Shown here: positions 25,124 through 33,823 of the stretch, one piece after another
Layout: each line of letters starts with the position of its first letter
How positions within the stretch are numbered: the stretch's first letter is position 1
Source: Lentibacillus siamensis
GTDB lineage: Bacteria > Bacillota > Bacilli > Bacillales > Amphibacillaceae
NCBI RefSeq assembly: GCF_039522605.1
Contig: NZ_BAAADS010000001.1
Coordinates: 372,001 to 436,000 of the forward strand
DNA: 64,000 nucleotides
Direction: 5' to 3'
Notes under the pieces: model-generated
The model's database searches: none
Told to the model about the DNA's origin: nothing
The model's input: only the letters and a program-made list of their open reading frames with translations
Translations under genes and position numbers: made by a program

Positions 25124-25942
25124 ATGAAAAAACTACTGACTGCCTTCACATTACTTACATCTATTTACGCGATTTTGCGGCGGATTCGTTTTGAAACGAA
25201 TCAGTTTAAACTTAATCATGTCACTTTTAAGACGAATAAGATACCATCCGAATCAGGCTTCACACTATTGCAGATGACCGACTTGCATAATAAGGTTTTT
25301 GGCTTTAATAATGAGCAGTTAGTTAGCTTTGCAAAAATAGCCAGTCCCGACATTATAGTCCTGACAGGTGATTTTTTGGATGATGATACAAAAACGCTTG
25401 GAAGAGTTTTTTCTCTTGTGGAGCGATTAACAGCCAATCATAAACATGTCTATTTCGTATCGGGCAACCACGATTGGGCAAACAGCCGCAAAGCAGAACT
25501 GCTGAATGGCTTGCACGACCGGCGTGTGACCATTCTGAATAACCGGAACACACAAATTACAATCGAAAATGCAACACTTAATTTAATTGGCATTGACGAC
25601 CCCTCCAAGGAACATGAAGACATGGACGAAGCATTCAGCGGTATCAATCCGAACAACTATACAATCCTGCTTTCCCATGCCCCGAACATCGTTAATATGT
25701 ATTCCACTATACCAGCTGACCTGATTTTAAGCGGGCACACCCATGGCGGTCAGGTACGTGCACCACTTATCGGAGCACTTGTAGCACCGGATCAAGGACT
25801 GTTTCCCAAGCTGGATAAAGGCGTATTCGAATTCGGTCCCGGGCAGTATCTCTATATTGACAGCGGCTTAGGAACCAGCAGAATTCCAGTGCGCTTTTTA
25901 AATCAAAGTCAATTGAGTTTAGTGACGATTACGGGAAGCTAG
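25124..25942 (+). CDS. Metallophosphoesterase (YkuE/YaeI-like)
   Basis: A 272-residue calcineurin-type phosphoesterase with an N-terminal membrane anchor (LLTAFTLLTSIYAILRRI). Metal-binding motifs are in order: MTDLHNK, TGDFLDD, SGNHDW, LLSHAPN and SGHTHGG. The homologues are membrane-associated or exported enzymes acting on phospholipid-type substrates; the exact substrate is not readable. I start at ATG 25124 with AGGTGG upstream; the frame extends to 25016 without support. It is divergent from the AbiC-like gene, and its 3' end runs into a tandem repeat array. Confidence 0.88.
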   Translation: MKKLLTAFTLLTSIYAILRRIRFETNQFKLNHVTFKTNKIPSESGFTLLQMTDLHNKVFGFNNEQLVSFAKIASPDIIVLTGDFLDDDTKTLGRVFSLVERLTANHKHVYFVSGNHDWANSRKAELLNGLHDRRVTILNNRNTQITIENATLNLIGIDDPSKEHEDMDEAFSGINPNNYTILLSHAPNIVNMYSTIPADLILSGHTHGGQVRAPLIGALVAPDQGLFPKLDKGVFEFGPGQYLYIDSGLGTSRIPVRFLNQSQLSLVTITGS

Positions 25943-25945
25943 AAG

Positions 25946-26106
25946 TCTCCGCCTGAAACGTGCGAACTCCGGCCGAAACGTGCGAACTCCGGCCGAAACG
26001 TGCGAACTCCGGCCGAAACGTGCGAACTCCGGCCGAAACGTGCGAACTCCGGCCGAAACGTGCGAACTCCGGCCGAAACGTGCGAACTCCGGCCGAAACG
26101 TGCGAA
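25946..26106. repeat. Perfect 20-bp tandem array
   Basis: Seven identical copies of TGCGAACTCCGGCCGAAACG (25961-26100), with a diverged partial copy before and six bases of a further copy after. There are no unique spacers, so this is not CRISPR. It begins 3 bases after the phosphoesterase stop and ends inside the terminator stem, so it forms the 3' untranslated region. Frames through it on both strands (for example 26000-26629) are artefacts of a 20-bp unit without stops. Confidence 0.92.
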
Positions 26107-26143
26107 AAAAATGGCGCTTCACCATCGGGAAGCGCCATTTTTT
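26105..26143. terminator. Bidirectional terminator
   Basis: AAAAAATGGCGCTTC paired with GAAGCGCCATTTTTT around an 8-base loop, between the phosphoesterase gene with its array and the convergent lacI-type gene. Confidence 0.93.
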
Positions 26144-26226
26144 ACACGGCTTCGAATCTGTCTTGCGATTTTTAACCGGTTAAGAACCTTTTCCAAAAAG
26201 CCCATCTCACAGCAACAGAAATTGAC

Positions 26227-27207
26227 TCAACCGCTCTCCCGCTCAATCAGCTCTGTGGCAAGCACAACTTTTTTGGCTACGGTACGTCCGTCAAGAATCC
26301 GTTCCTCCAGCAGGGATACTGATGTCTCACCCATCAGCTCCGTGTATACTTTAACAGTACTCAATGATGGGGAGACATATTTTGCCACACTGGAATCGTT
26401 AAATCCGACAATGCTTACGCGCTCAGGAACTTTTACATCCAGGTCGTTTAAGGCGCGCATCGCACCGATAGCGATTGAGTCATTTGCACAAAAGAAGGCT
26501 CCGGGAAGGCCTTCACCCAAAGTAAGAACAGCTTCTTTCATCATTTCATATCCGGATTCTACCGTAAACGTCCCTTTAAAATTGTGCGCCTCATTAAAGC
26601 AGTCCTTTTCCTGCAAAATACTGCAGTAGCTTCTGTACCGCGGATCATCCAGCACTTCTGTCGATCCAAAAACTGTTTCCTCACCGGCAAGCATGCCAAT
26701 TTTCGCATGTCCGCGGTCCAGAAATCGATTCAGAATATCCGCTGTTGCCTGGTGAAAATCCACAACCACCGAGTCAGCTGATGGTCCGGCATGGACATCA
26801 TCCACAAAACAAATGGCTGAGCTCCATTTTTCCAGCTGTTTTTTCTGCCGGACAGAAAATTTCCCGATTGCGATGATGCCGTCAACATCCGGATTCTTAT
26901 CAGTATTTTGAAATAAACGGATATACGCATAACCCTTCCTGTCCAGCTTTTTCTCGACACCAAGTCTGATGGAATAATAATACATGTCATTCAGCTCTTC
27001 TTTTTCCGTATACCAATGAACAATTGCAATCCGCAGACGTTTATTCTTTTTATCAAGATGTTTGGTATATCCGAGTTGCCGGGCAGCATCCATGATGTGC
27101 TGTCGTGTGTCTGCACCCACAGAAATGCTCGGATCGCTGTTGAGCACACGTGAAACAGTAGCTATTGATACATTCGCTTTTTGCGCAATATCTTTTATTG
27201 TAGCCAT
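26227..27207 (-). CDS. galR: LacI/GalR-family regulator of the galactose cluster
   Basis: A 326-residue repressor-type protein. The N-terminal HTH reads MATIKDIAQKANVSIATVSR followed by VLNSDPSISV; the periplasmic-binding-like part has VDGIIAIGKFS, FFCANDSIAIGAMRALND and VGFNDSSVAKYVSPSLSTVK. GGAGAGG precedes the ATG. It precedes no gene on its own strand and follows the sugar symporter gene by 33 bases, so both may be one unit. Divergent galK-galT-galM make galactose or a galactoside the likely inducer (inference). Confidence 0.87.
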   Translation of the reverse strand: MATIKDIAQKANVSIATVSRVLNSDPSISVGADTRQHIMDAARQLGYTKHLDKKNKRLRIAIVHWYTEKEELNDMYYYSIRLGVEKKLDRKGYAYIRLFQNTDKNPDVDGIIAIGKFSVRQKKQLEKWSSAICFVDDVHAGPSADSVVVDFHQATADILNRFLDRGHAKIGMLAGEETVFGSTEVLDDPRYRSYCSILQEKDCFNEAHNFKGTFTVESGYEMMKEAVLTLGEGLPGAFFCANDSIAIGAMRALNDLDVKVPERVSIVGFNDSSVAKYVSPSLSTVKVYTELMGETSVSLLEERILDGRTVAKKVVLATELIERESG

Positions 27208-27240
27208 TTCTTCCTCTCCATTTCTGTAATCACAGACACT

Positions 27241-28605
27241 CTACATGTTACCTGTTTTGGCGGCTGAAGTCCGTTTCCTGAGATCCGCTTCAATTTCTTC
27301 AAGACTGCGGCCGCGGGTTTCCGGCAAATATTTGATAACGAAAATCATCGCCCCAATTCCAATCGCTGCAAAAATCAGGAAAACTTGTTCAATGCCCATT
27401 ACTTCCGTCAGTAACGGGAAAAGTTGTGCAACGAGCAGGCTTCCGATCGACAGGGCTAACGCAGAAATGCCTGTTGCAGCACCACGGGCGCGCATTGGGA
27501 ACAATTCCGGAAGCATAACCCAAAGAACCGGTCCCCAGGTAATAGCAAAGAAAATAATGAACAAGGTTAGACATGCAACAATAATCCAAGCCCCGGCAGA
27601 TGAGTCAAGTCCAATCGTCCAAATCAAACCTGCCATAACCAATAACGATGCAACCATGCCAATATTACCAGACACAAGCAGCTTTTTCCGATCAATCTTA
27701 TCAATAATCATAATCGCTACTATCGTCATAATCACGTTAACTGTACCGATTCCGACTGTACCAAGAATCGATGTCACATCTCCAAGTCCGGCTTCACTGA
27801 AAATCGTCGGTGCATAGTAAATAATCGCATTAATCCCGATTATCTGCTGGAATAACGCAAACGCACAACCAATAATCAGTGTTGGACGCAGCCAGGACGA
27901 CTTCAGCACGTTCCATGTACTTTCCGAAACGCGGTTAATCTCATTCATTTCATCAATTTCTTTATCAATTTCAGATTCCTTACGTGTTAGCTTCATCACG
28001 CTTCGTGCGGCCTGTTCGCTTCGATGTTCAAGCAACCATCTTGGACTTTCCGGCATAAACAGAACACCAATCATTAAAATAAGTGACGGTACAACGGCGA
28101 GTCCGACCATCCAGCGCCATGCTTCCATATCGGCAAACGCATAGTTTACCAGATAAGATGACAGAATCCCGATTGTAATCATCAGTTGGTTCAATGAGCT
28201 TAATGAACCGCGTGATGCTGTCGGCGCCATTTCCGATAAGTAAACTGGAACAATTGCAGTCGATCCGCCAACAGCAAGTCCGATAATCAACCGCCCGATT
28301 ACCAGCATAACCATATTCGGTGCCAGCGCGAGTGTCAACGCACCAATAATAAACACAACGGATATCATAAACACCAGCCTGCGTCGTCCGAATTTATCCG
28401 ATAATGGTCCACTGAAACCGGATCCAAATATTGCCCCAATCAGCATCGAACTGACAACCAATCCTTCTGTAAAACTTGTCAACGGTATATCATCTTTAAT
28501 AAACAACAGTGCACCCGAAATGACTCCCATATCATATCCGTACAGCAGTCCACCCAGAGCGCCAAGGAAAAATATCATTTTTTTACCTATATTTTTACCA
28601 CCCAT
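27241..28605 (-). CDS. Sugar:H+ symporter of the MFS sugar porter family, probable galactose carrier
   Basis: A 454-residue 12-helix carrier. Sugar porter motifs are complete: LGGLLYGYDMGVISGALLFI at the start, SDKFGRRR in loop 2-3, MPESPRWLLEH after helix 6, QQIIGINAIIYYAP in helix 7 and LPETRGRSLEEIE at the end. It resembles AraE/XylE/GalP and B. subtilis YwtG/CsbC. GGAGGT is upstream of the ATG. Divergence from galK and a cre-like site in its promoter region support galactose uptake under glucose repression. Confidence 0.9.
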   Translation of the reverse strand: MGGKNIGKKMIFFLGALGGLLYGYDMGVISGALLFIKDDIPLTSFTEGLVVSSMLIGAIFGSGFSGPLSDKFGRRRLVFMISVVFIIGALTLALAPNMVMLVIGRLIIGLAVGGSTAIVPVYLSEMAPTASRGSLSSLNQLMITIGILSSYLVNYAFADMEAWRWMVGLAVVPSLILMIGVLFMPESPRWLLEHRSEQAARSVMKLTRKESEIDKEIDEMNEINRVSESTWNVLKSSWLRPTLIIGCAFALFQQIIGINAIIYYAPTIFSEAGLGDVTSILGTVGIGTVNVIMTIVAIMIIDKIDRKKLLVSGNIGMVASLLVMAGLIWTIGLDSSAGAWIIVACLTLFIIFFAITWGPVLWVMLPELFPMRARGAATGISALALSIGSLLVAQLFPLLTEVMGIEQVFLIFAAIGIGAMIFVIKYLPETRGRSLEEIEADLRKRTSAAKTGNM

Positions 28606-28639
28606 ATGTCATAACCTCCAATGTATAAATTCATGAATC

Positions 28640-28654
28640 AGTATACGCTTTCAT
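28640..28654 (-). promoter_or_regulatory. Probable cre (CcpA) site before the sugar symporter gene
   Basis: ATGAAAGCGTATACT on the minus strand fits the consensus WTGNNARCGNWWWCA except for its last base. It lies about 35 bases before the symporter start, where CcpA would block transcription. Confidence 0.6.
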
Positions 28655-28753
28655 AACATTTATGTAAAGAATAAGCTTTTCCCTTTTATAATAAGCGCAA
28701 ATTCCGGGCAACGCTGCCACAATTATTTTTACTAAAATATCAGTAATATTTTA

Positions 28754-28806
28754 TTGTATTTTACCTCATGTTGTAGTAGACTTTAACTAAATTGTAAGCG
28801 TTTAAA
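28754..28806 (+). promoter_or_regulatory. galKTM promoter with overlapping cre-like operator
   Basis: TTGTAT (28754-28759), 17-bp spacer, TAGACT (28777-28782), and directly downstream TTGTAAGCGTTTAAA (28792-28806), one mismatch from the cre consensus. The same GTAAGCGTTTA core could instead be the operator of the adjacent LacI-type repressor; the two proteins bind related sequences. Confidence 0.55.
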
Positions 28807-28833
28807 ATAATCTATAAGGGGGATTCCCAACGT

Positions 28834-30000
28834 ATGGAAAAACTAAATCAAGCCTTTCAGAAAATATTTAACCGCTCCGAACAACCACCTGCATTTTTCG
28901 CTCCCGGCAGAATTAATCTGATTGGCGAACACACTGATTACAATGGAGGACACGTATTTCCTGCAGCAATATCATTCGGTACATATGCTGTTGGAACAAA
29001 ACGGGATGACACCCTGTTTCGTTTTTATTCCATGAACTTTCCGGAAGCAGGTATCATTGAATGTGACCTTAGCGATTTAAGCTATAACGAGCGGCATGAT
29101 TGGGCTAATTACCCCAAAGGAATGATACAATCTGTCATGAATGCAGGCTATCCGATTTCGTATGGGGCCGATATTCTTTTCTACGGGGACATCCCAAACG
29201 GTGCCGGTCTCTCTTCATCCGCTTCGATTGAAATGGTTACCGGGGTTTTTTTGGAAAAAATCTTTGACCTTCAGATTAACCGGATGAAGATGGTGAAACT
29301 CGGCCAACAGGTGGAAAATAAATATCTTGGGGTTAACAGCGGTATAATGGATCAGTTTGCCATCGGAATGAGCAAAAAAGACAATGCCATCCTGCTAAAC
29401 TGTCAAACACTTGCTTATGATTATGCGCCAATTAACCTGAAGAACCACTCCATTATCATCATTAACACGAACAAACAGCGCACGCTCGCCGGGTCAAAGT
29501 ACAACGAGCGCAGGCAGGAGTGTGAACAGGCACTGGCTGATTTACAGACAGAACTTCCTATCGATAGTTTCGGGGAGTTGTCCGAAAACATGTTGGGTGA
29601 GTATCAGAATCTAATTGAAAACCCAACGCACCGAAAACGTGCAAGACATGCTGTCACGGAAAACATGCGTACATTGGACGCAATGCGCGAGTTGCGGCAA
29701 GGCAATTTATACCGGTTCGGCGAATTAATGAATGCCTCCCACCGGTCCCTGAGAGATGATTATGAAGTAACTGGACGGGAACTGGACGCAATTGTGGAAG
29801 CGGCCTGGCGCCAGGACGGTGTTGTCGGTGCACGCATGACCGGTGCCGGATTTGGTGGATGTGCCATCGCAATTGTGGAAAACGATAAAATAGATCGTTT
29901 TAAAAACAATGTCAATGAGGCATATCAGCAGGCGATTGGTTATAAAGCGACATTCTACACCGCAACAATCAGTGACGGTGCAAAAATGACAGAGGAGTAA
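28834..30000 (+). CDS. galK: Galactokinase
   Basis: A 388-residue GHMP kinase that makes galactose 1-phosphate. Motifs are GRINLIGEHTDYNGG (residues 25-39), NGAGLSSSASIE (about 122-133) for ATP, and MTGAGFGGCAIAIVE near the end. The length is standard. AAGGGGG precedes the ATG. First gene of galK-galT-galM. Confidence 0.96.
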   Translation: MEKLNQAFQKIFNRSEQPPAFFAPGRINLIGEHTDYNGGHVFPAAISFGTYAVGTKRDDTLFRFYSMNFPEAGIIECDLSDLSYNERHDWANYPKGMIQSVMNAGYPISYGADILFYGDIPNGAGLSSSASIEMVTGVFLEKIFDLQINRMKMVKLGQQVENKYLGVNSGIMDQFAIGMSKKDNAILLNCQTLAYDYAPINLKNHSIIIINTNKQRTLAGSKYNERRQECEQALADLQTELPIDSFGELSENMLGEYQNLIENPTHRKRARHAVTENMRTLDAMRELRQGNLYRFGELMNASHRSLRDDYEVTGRELDAIVEAAWRQDGVVGARMTGAGFGGCAIAIVENDKIDRFKNNVNEAYQQAIGYKATFYTATISDGAKMTEE

Positions 30001-30004
30001 TCAT

Positions 30005-31501
30005 ATGATTTATGAACATATTGAAGGACTGATTGATCGCGCAATCACGATCAGGTTAATCGAAAAAATAGACCGCATATACGTACGAAATCAAATCATG
30101 CACAAATTGCAGCTGGATTCTTTTCCCGAAAACACCGGGCCATATACTAATGGAACGATTCCGGATCTGCTTGACCAAATAGTTGATTACGCCGTGAGCA
30201 ATCAGGTTATCGGGGATGTTTTGGATGAAAAAGAAAGGCTTTCCGCTGATATGATGAATTGTCTGATGCCGCTGCCTTCAGCCGTCAATCATGTTTTTTG
30301 GCAAAAATATGACACCTCACCACAAACGGCAACGGATTATTTTTATCAGCTGAGCAAAAACAGCAACTACATTCAGACAAAACGGATCGAAAAAAATATG
30401 CATTTCAAAACAGATACCGACTACGGCAAGATGGACATTACAATTAATTTATCAAAACCAGAAAAGGATCCCGAACAAATCCGACGGGAACGGGAAAATA
30501 AGCACGAAATCAATTACCCGAAATGTGCACTTTGCATTGAAAATGAGGGATATGCAGGAAGAACCGGGCATCCGCCCAGAGCCAACCACCGTGTCATCAG
30601 GGTTCCTTTATCCGGAGAAAACTGGTTTCTGCAATACTCTCCATACGTTTATTACAACGAACACAGCATTTTATTTGCAGAAGAACACCGCAACATGCGG
30701 ATTGAGCGGCAAACATTTGAGCAGCTGCTGGCGTTTATCGACAAGTTCCCGCACTATTTTATGGGATCCAATGCAGACTTGCCGGTTGTAGGCGGATCCA
30801 TCCTGTCGCATGATCACTATCAGGGCGGGCGTTACCGGTTTGCGATGACCGATGCACAGGAAGCATTTCCGTTTCAGCTTGACCAATGGCAGGAAGTATC
30901 AGCGTCTGTCCTGAACTGGCCGCTTTCTGTCATTCGTTTGAAATGCAATAAGAAGGGGCAGCTGCTGGATGCAGCCGAACACATTTTAAACAGCTGGAAA
31001 GGATACTCAGATTCCTCAGTGGATATTGAAGCGTTTACCGGCAACACACCACATAACACCGTTACACCAATCGCCCGCATGCGTGATGGATTTTATGAAC
31101 TTGATCTTGTCCTAAGAAATAACCTGACAACGGCGGAGTATCCGCTGGGCATCTTCCACCCGCATGCTGATGTCCATCATATTAAGAAGGAAAACATCGG
31201 ATTGATCGAAGTAATGGGACTGGCGGTTTTGCCGGCCCGGTTAAAAAATGAACTCGATGAAGTCAAACATTTTCTGCTTGGTAGAAAAACTGACGTCGCT
31301 GCCCCCCACAAGCAATGGGCAGAACAAATGCGAGGAGCATATGGCATCCAGACCGAGGAACGTGCAACAGAATCAATCATCGAAACGGAACTGGGCAAAA
31401 AATTTGTGCAGGTATTGGAACATGCTGGTGTTTTCAAACGTACCAACACCGGCGAAACAGCATTTAAAAATTTCATTAAAACCCTGAACGAAAAGGAATG
31501 A
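30005..31501 (+). CDS. galT: UDP-glucose:hexose-1-phosphate uridylyltransferase, class II
   Basis: A 498-residue GalT of the Firmicute class II type, which is longer than the E. coli form (348) and lacks its zinc motifs. Signatures are IEGLIDRAITIRLIEKIDRI, NYPKCALCIENEGYAGRTGH, GGSILSHDHYQGGRY and GIFHPHADVHHIKKENIGLI. It converts galactose 1-phosphate and UDP-glucose into UDP-galactose and glucose 1-phosphate. It starts 4 bases after galK. Confidence 0.96.
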   Translation: MIYEHIEGLIDRAITIRLIEKIDRIYVRNQIMHKLQLDSFPENTGPYTNGTIPDLLDQIVDYAVSNQVIGDVLDEKERLSADMMNCLMPLPSAVNHVFWQKYDTSPQTATDYFYQLSKNSNYIQTKRIEKNMHFKTDTDYGKMDITINLSKPEKDPEQIRRERENKHEINYPKCALCIENEGYAGRTGHPPRANHRVIRVPLSGENWFLQYSPYVYYNEHSILFAEEHRNMRIERQTFEQLLAFIDKFPHYFMGSNADLPVVGGSILSHDHYQGGRYRFAMTDAQEAFPFQLDQWQEVSASVLNWPLSVIRLKCNKKGQLLDAAEHILNSWKGYSDSSVDIEAFTGNTPHNTVTPIARMRDGFYELDLVLRNNLTTAEYPLGIFHPHADVHHIKKENIGLIEVMGLAVLPARLKNELDEVKHFLLGRKTDVAAPHKQWAEQMRGAYGIQTEERATESIIETELGKKFVQVLEHAGVFKRTNTGETAFKNFIKTLNEKE

Positions 31502-31505
31502 TCGA

Positions 31506-32552
31506 ATGAACATAACCGAGCAACACATAACAGAGATTAAAACAACATGGCGGGAATTCACATTGACAAATGATAGTCAAACCAGCGTGAGTTTCCTTAA
31601 TTATGGAGGAATCATCACGGAAATCAGCGCCCCTGATCGTAACGGGAATGTGGAAAATGTCATTCTCGGGTTTGATGACTACCGGGATTATGCAGCAAAT
31701 CCAGTATTTTTCGGCGCCATTATTGGCCGTGTAGCTGGAAGAATCCAGGATGCTGCATTACCCGTTCACAATCAAGTGTATCAATTAACGGCAAACGAAG
31801 GGGCTAACCACCTGCATGGCGGCCCGAATGGTTTTCACAGCGTATTGTGGGATGCGGCTCCATTCAGGACAAACCACAGTGTGGGAGTTACGCTTTCACA
31901 TCAAAGTCCTGATAATGAAGGAGGGTATCCCGGTACACTGAGTGTTGATGTTACCTATGAACTGGACAACCGGAACCGCTTTACCATTACTTATCATGCC
32001 AATACAGACAAAATTACCCCGCTCGCACTGACCAATCATTCCTATTTCAATTTGAGCGGGAACGGAAAGCGTACCATCGAAAACCACCATATCACCATGG
32101 CAAGTAAGCGTTATGCGGAACTGGACAGCAGCTTCATACCGACAGGAAACATCCTTGATGCAGCAGGCACCCCGTTTGATTTTACAAACGGACACAACCT
32201 GAAAGATGGCCTGATTACGAATCACCCACAAAATAAAATTGTCGGCAACGGATATGATCATTATTTTCTTTTTGATAAGAGTGGAAAGGCAGATGTGGAG
32301 GTGCGTGAACCGGGGAGCGGTCGTACACTGACAGTAACAACGGATGAACCCGGAATAGTTATGTATACATCCAATAACCTCGACGATAATCTGAAACTGA
32401 AAAGTGGCACATCAGGAAGATATATGGGCGTGTGTCTCGAAACGCAAAAACACCCCGCCGCATTATCACATGACAACTTCCCGCCGATTCTGCTCACACC
32501 TGAAAAGGAATATATGTCCAGAACAACATTCACATTCGGTGTTGATAAATAA
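31506..32552 (+). CDS. galM: Aldose 1-epimerase (galactose mutarotase)
   Basis: A 348-residue beta-sandwich enzyme that interconverts alpha and beta anomers, giving galactokinase its substrate. Visible motifs are GRVAGRIQDA, NHLHGGPNGFHSVLW, LTNHSYFNLSG with a catalytic histidine, and GVCLETQKHPAALSHDNFPP with the catalytic glutamate. It starts 4 bases after galT and ends at a strong terminator. No galE is in the window, so UDP-galactose epimerase must lie elsewhere. Confidence 0.95.
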   Translation: MNITEQHITEIKTTWREFTLTNDSQTSVSFLNYGGIITEISAPDRNGNVENVILGFDDYRDYAANPVFFGAIIGRVAGRIQDAALPVHNQVYQLTANEGANHLHGGPNGFHSVLWDAAPFRTNHSVGVTLSHQSPDNEGGYPGTLSVDVTYELDNRNRFTITYHANTDKITPLALTNHSYFNLSGNGKRTIENHHITMASKRYAELDSSFIPTGNILDAAGTPFDFTNGHNLKDGLITNHPQNKIVGNGYDHYFLFDKSGKADVEVREPGSGRTLTVTTDEPGIVMYTSNNLDDNLKLKSGTSGRYMGVCLETQKHPAALSHDNFPPILLTPEKEYMSRTTFTFGVDK

Positions 32553-32556
32553 TCAG

Positions 32557-32592
32557 CAAAATTGGCCGGCAACAGGCACCGGCCAATTTTTA
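32557..32592 (+). terminator. Terminator of the galKTM operon
   Basis: AAAATTGGCCGG paired with CCGGCCAATTTT (12 bp) followed by further T. Confidence 0.93.
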
Positions 32593-32649
32593 TATTTGTG
32601 TAGGATAAAGATTGATGAGGTTACTGAACTTCTGACGGTGGCATAAGGA

Positions 32650-32757
32650 TTCGGAAAAATGCGAATTAATCCGGCAGATTTTGTTTTTATTCGGAAAAAA
32701 ATAGACTTATTCCGGCGAAAATAAAAAGAATCCGGCACTTTTAAAGCTTTATTCAGC
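32650..32757. repeat. Degenerate intergenic array with 20-21-bp period
   Basis: TTCGG/TCCGGC/TTCAGC cores have their CGG (or CAG) at about 32652, 32672, 32692, 32713, 32733 and 32754: steps of 20, 20, 21, 20 and 21 bp, with A/T-rich spacers of free sequence. It lies between the convergent galM and NERD genes and is built like the arrays at 2228-2365 and 25946-26106. Confidence 0.65.
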
Positions 32758-32842
32758 ATTTTGCACCTGCAATTTTTTATTGATCTTTAAGCCTGTCATC
32801 TATTAAAAAACTTTACGAATCCGCACCTCCCACCAGTCATTT

Positions 32843-33685
32843 TTATGAGACTTTACCCGTAAATCTGCATTTTGGAAAATTACTGCAACCGTAAAAGGCG
32901 CCGTACTTTCCATTCTTGACCGATAGCTCTCCACCGCATTTCGGGCATATATTTTGCCTCAATTTCTTTTTAGTGGTCCGTCCCGTCTGTTTCCGTTCCC
33001 TTTTAATTGATTGTACATGCTGCTTCTTTATTTTCTTTTTCGCTTTTTTATCCGTTATGACCAAGCTACCCATCGTCCGATTAATCTCCGTTAATTCAGC
33101 CTCATTTATTACGCGCACATGCGACGCTTTAATCACGTCAATTAATTGCCGAAATTGAATCACTCTGGCGTTCTTAAAATTATCTTCAATTTTAAGAGTA
33201 GACTGATCAGAGAATGCAATTATTGAAAAAACAGATTTCATGTCTTCCTTATTCAAACTGCTTTTTAACGTTTGGATATGGCCATAATTTTGCCAAATCG
33301 GGTTATACAGTTTCTCCTTTCGTTTATATATAACCTGGGTCCAATTTTGCTGCGTTTCTTTTCCAAAAATCCATCCATTATAATGCTTGGTTTCAATAAC
33401 AAAGACCCCAAATGCTGACGTAACTACATGGTCAATCTGGACTGTACGGCCATCATCTCTCGTCAGATACAAATCATCGTATAGTGTATATTTTTCTGTA
33501 TCAAGCTTTTGCAATAAACGTCTTACTTGCCATTCTCCAAGCGCTCCTTTCATTTCAGGAAATTTATGTTGGAGCACCAGCGCCCCGGTTAACATGGATC
33601 CGGAAATTACATACAACGGATTAAACGTCATAAGTAATATCCAAAGTATTGTCACAACAAATGCCACGATTACTATTTTCTTCAT
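32843..33685 (-). CDS. NERD-domain protein with C-terminal topoisomerase-type zinc ribbon
   Basis: A 280-residue protein. The N-terminus has one or two helices (IVIVAFVVTILWILLMTF), then a NERD nuclease-related domain: GALGEWQVRRLLQKLD, IDHVVTSAFGVFVIETKHYN and GWIFG, where D, E and K of the PD-(D/E)XK-like core are visible. A lysine-rich linker leads to a zinc ribbon (CPKCGGELSVKNGKYGAFYG followed by CSNFPKC) of the topoisomerase I type. Nuclease or DNA-processing action at the membrane is inferred. AGGGGTGA precedes the ATG. Confidence 0.87.
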   Translation of the reverse strand: MKKIVIVAFVVTILWILLMTFNPLYVISGSMLTGALVLQHKFPEMKGALGEWQVRRLLQKLDTEKYTLYDDLYLTRDDGRTVQIDHVVTSAFGVFVIETKHYNGWIFGKETQQNWTQVIYKRKEKLYNPIWQNYGHIQTLKSSLNKEDMKSVFSIIAFSDQSTLKIEDNFKNARVIQFRQLIDVIKASHVRVINEAELTEINRTMGSLVITDKKAKKKIKKQHVQSIKRERKQTGRTTKKKLRQNICPKCGGELSVKNGKYGAFYGCSNFPKCRFTGKVS

Positions 33686-33782
33686 CTGGTCACCCCTGTA
33701 TTTTAATAGTACTATTATACGATAAACAAATTATAAATTGGAAAATTTATTTAAAATTTTCCAGCGGGGTAGTATTCACACA

Positions 33783-33815
33783 CAAAAAAACAGACCCAAA
33801 CGAGTCTGCTTTTTT
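33783..33815. terminator. Bidirectional terminator near ltaS
   Basis: CAGAC paired with GTCTG, extended by A/T pairs (AAAAAAGCAGAC...GTCTGTTTTTTT on the minus strand), directly after the ltaS stop. Confidence 0.8.
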
Positions 33816-33823
33816 GGTGTACT

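Noticed and set aside
25946..26106. Possible CRISPR array from perfect 20-bp repeats
   Set aside because: Units are directly adjacent with no spacers, and no cas genes are near; it is a tandem repeat.
25960..26629. Long plus-strand open frames through the tandem array (up to 209 codons)
   Set aside because: A 20-bp unit without stops is open in several frames on both strands; the translation is a repeat of RTPAETCELRPK and then runs antisense to the LacI-type gene.
26227..32552. Recent horizontal transfer of the galactose cluster
   Set aside because: Base composition and ribosome sites look like the surroundings, and no mobile element or tRNA borders it.
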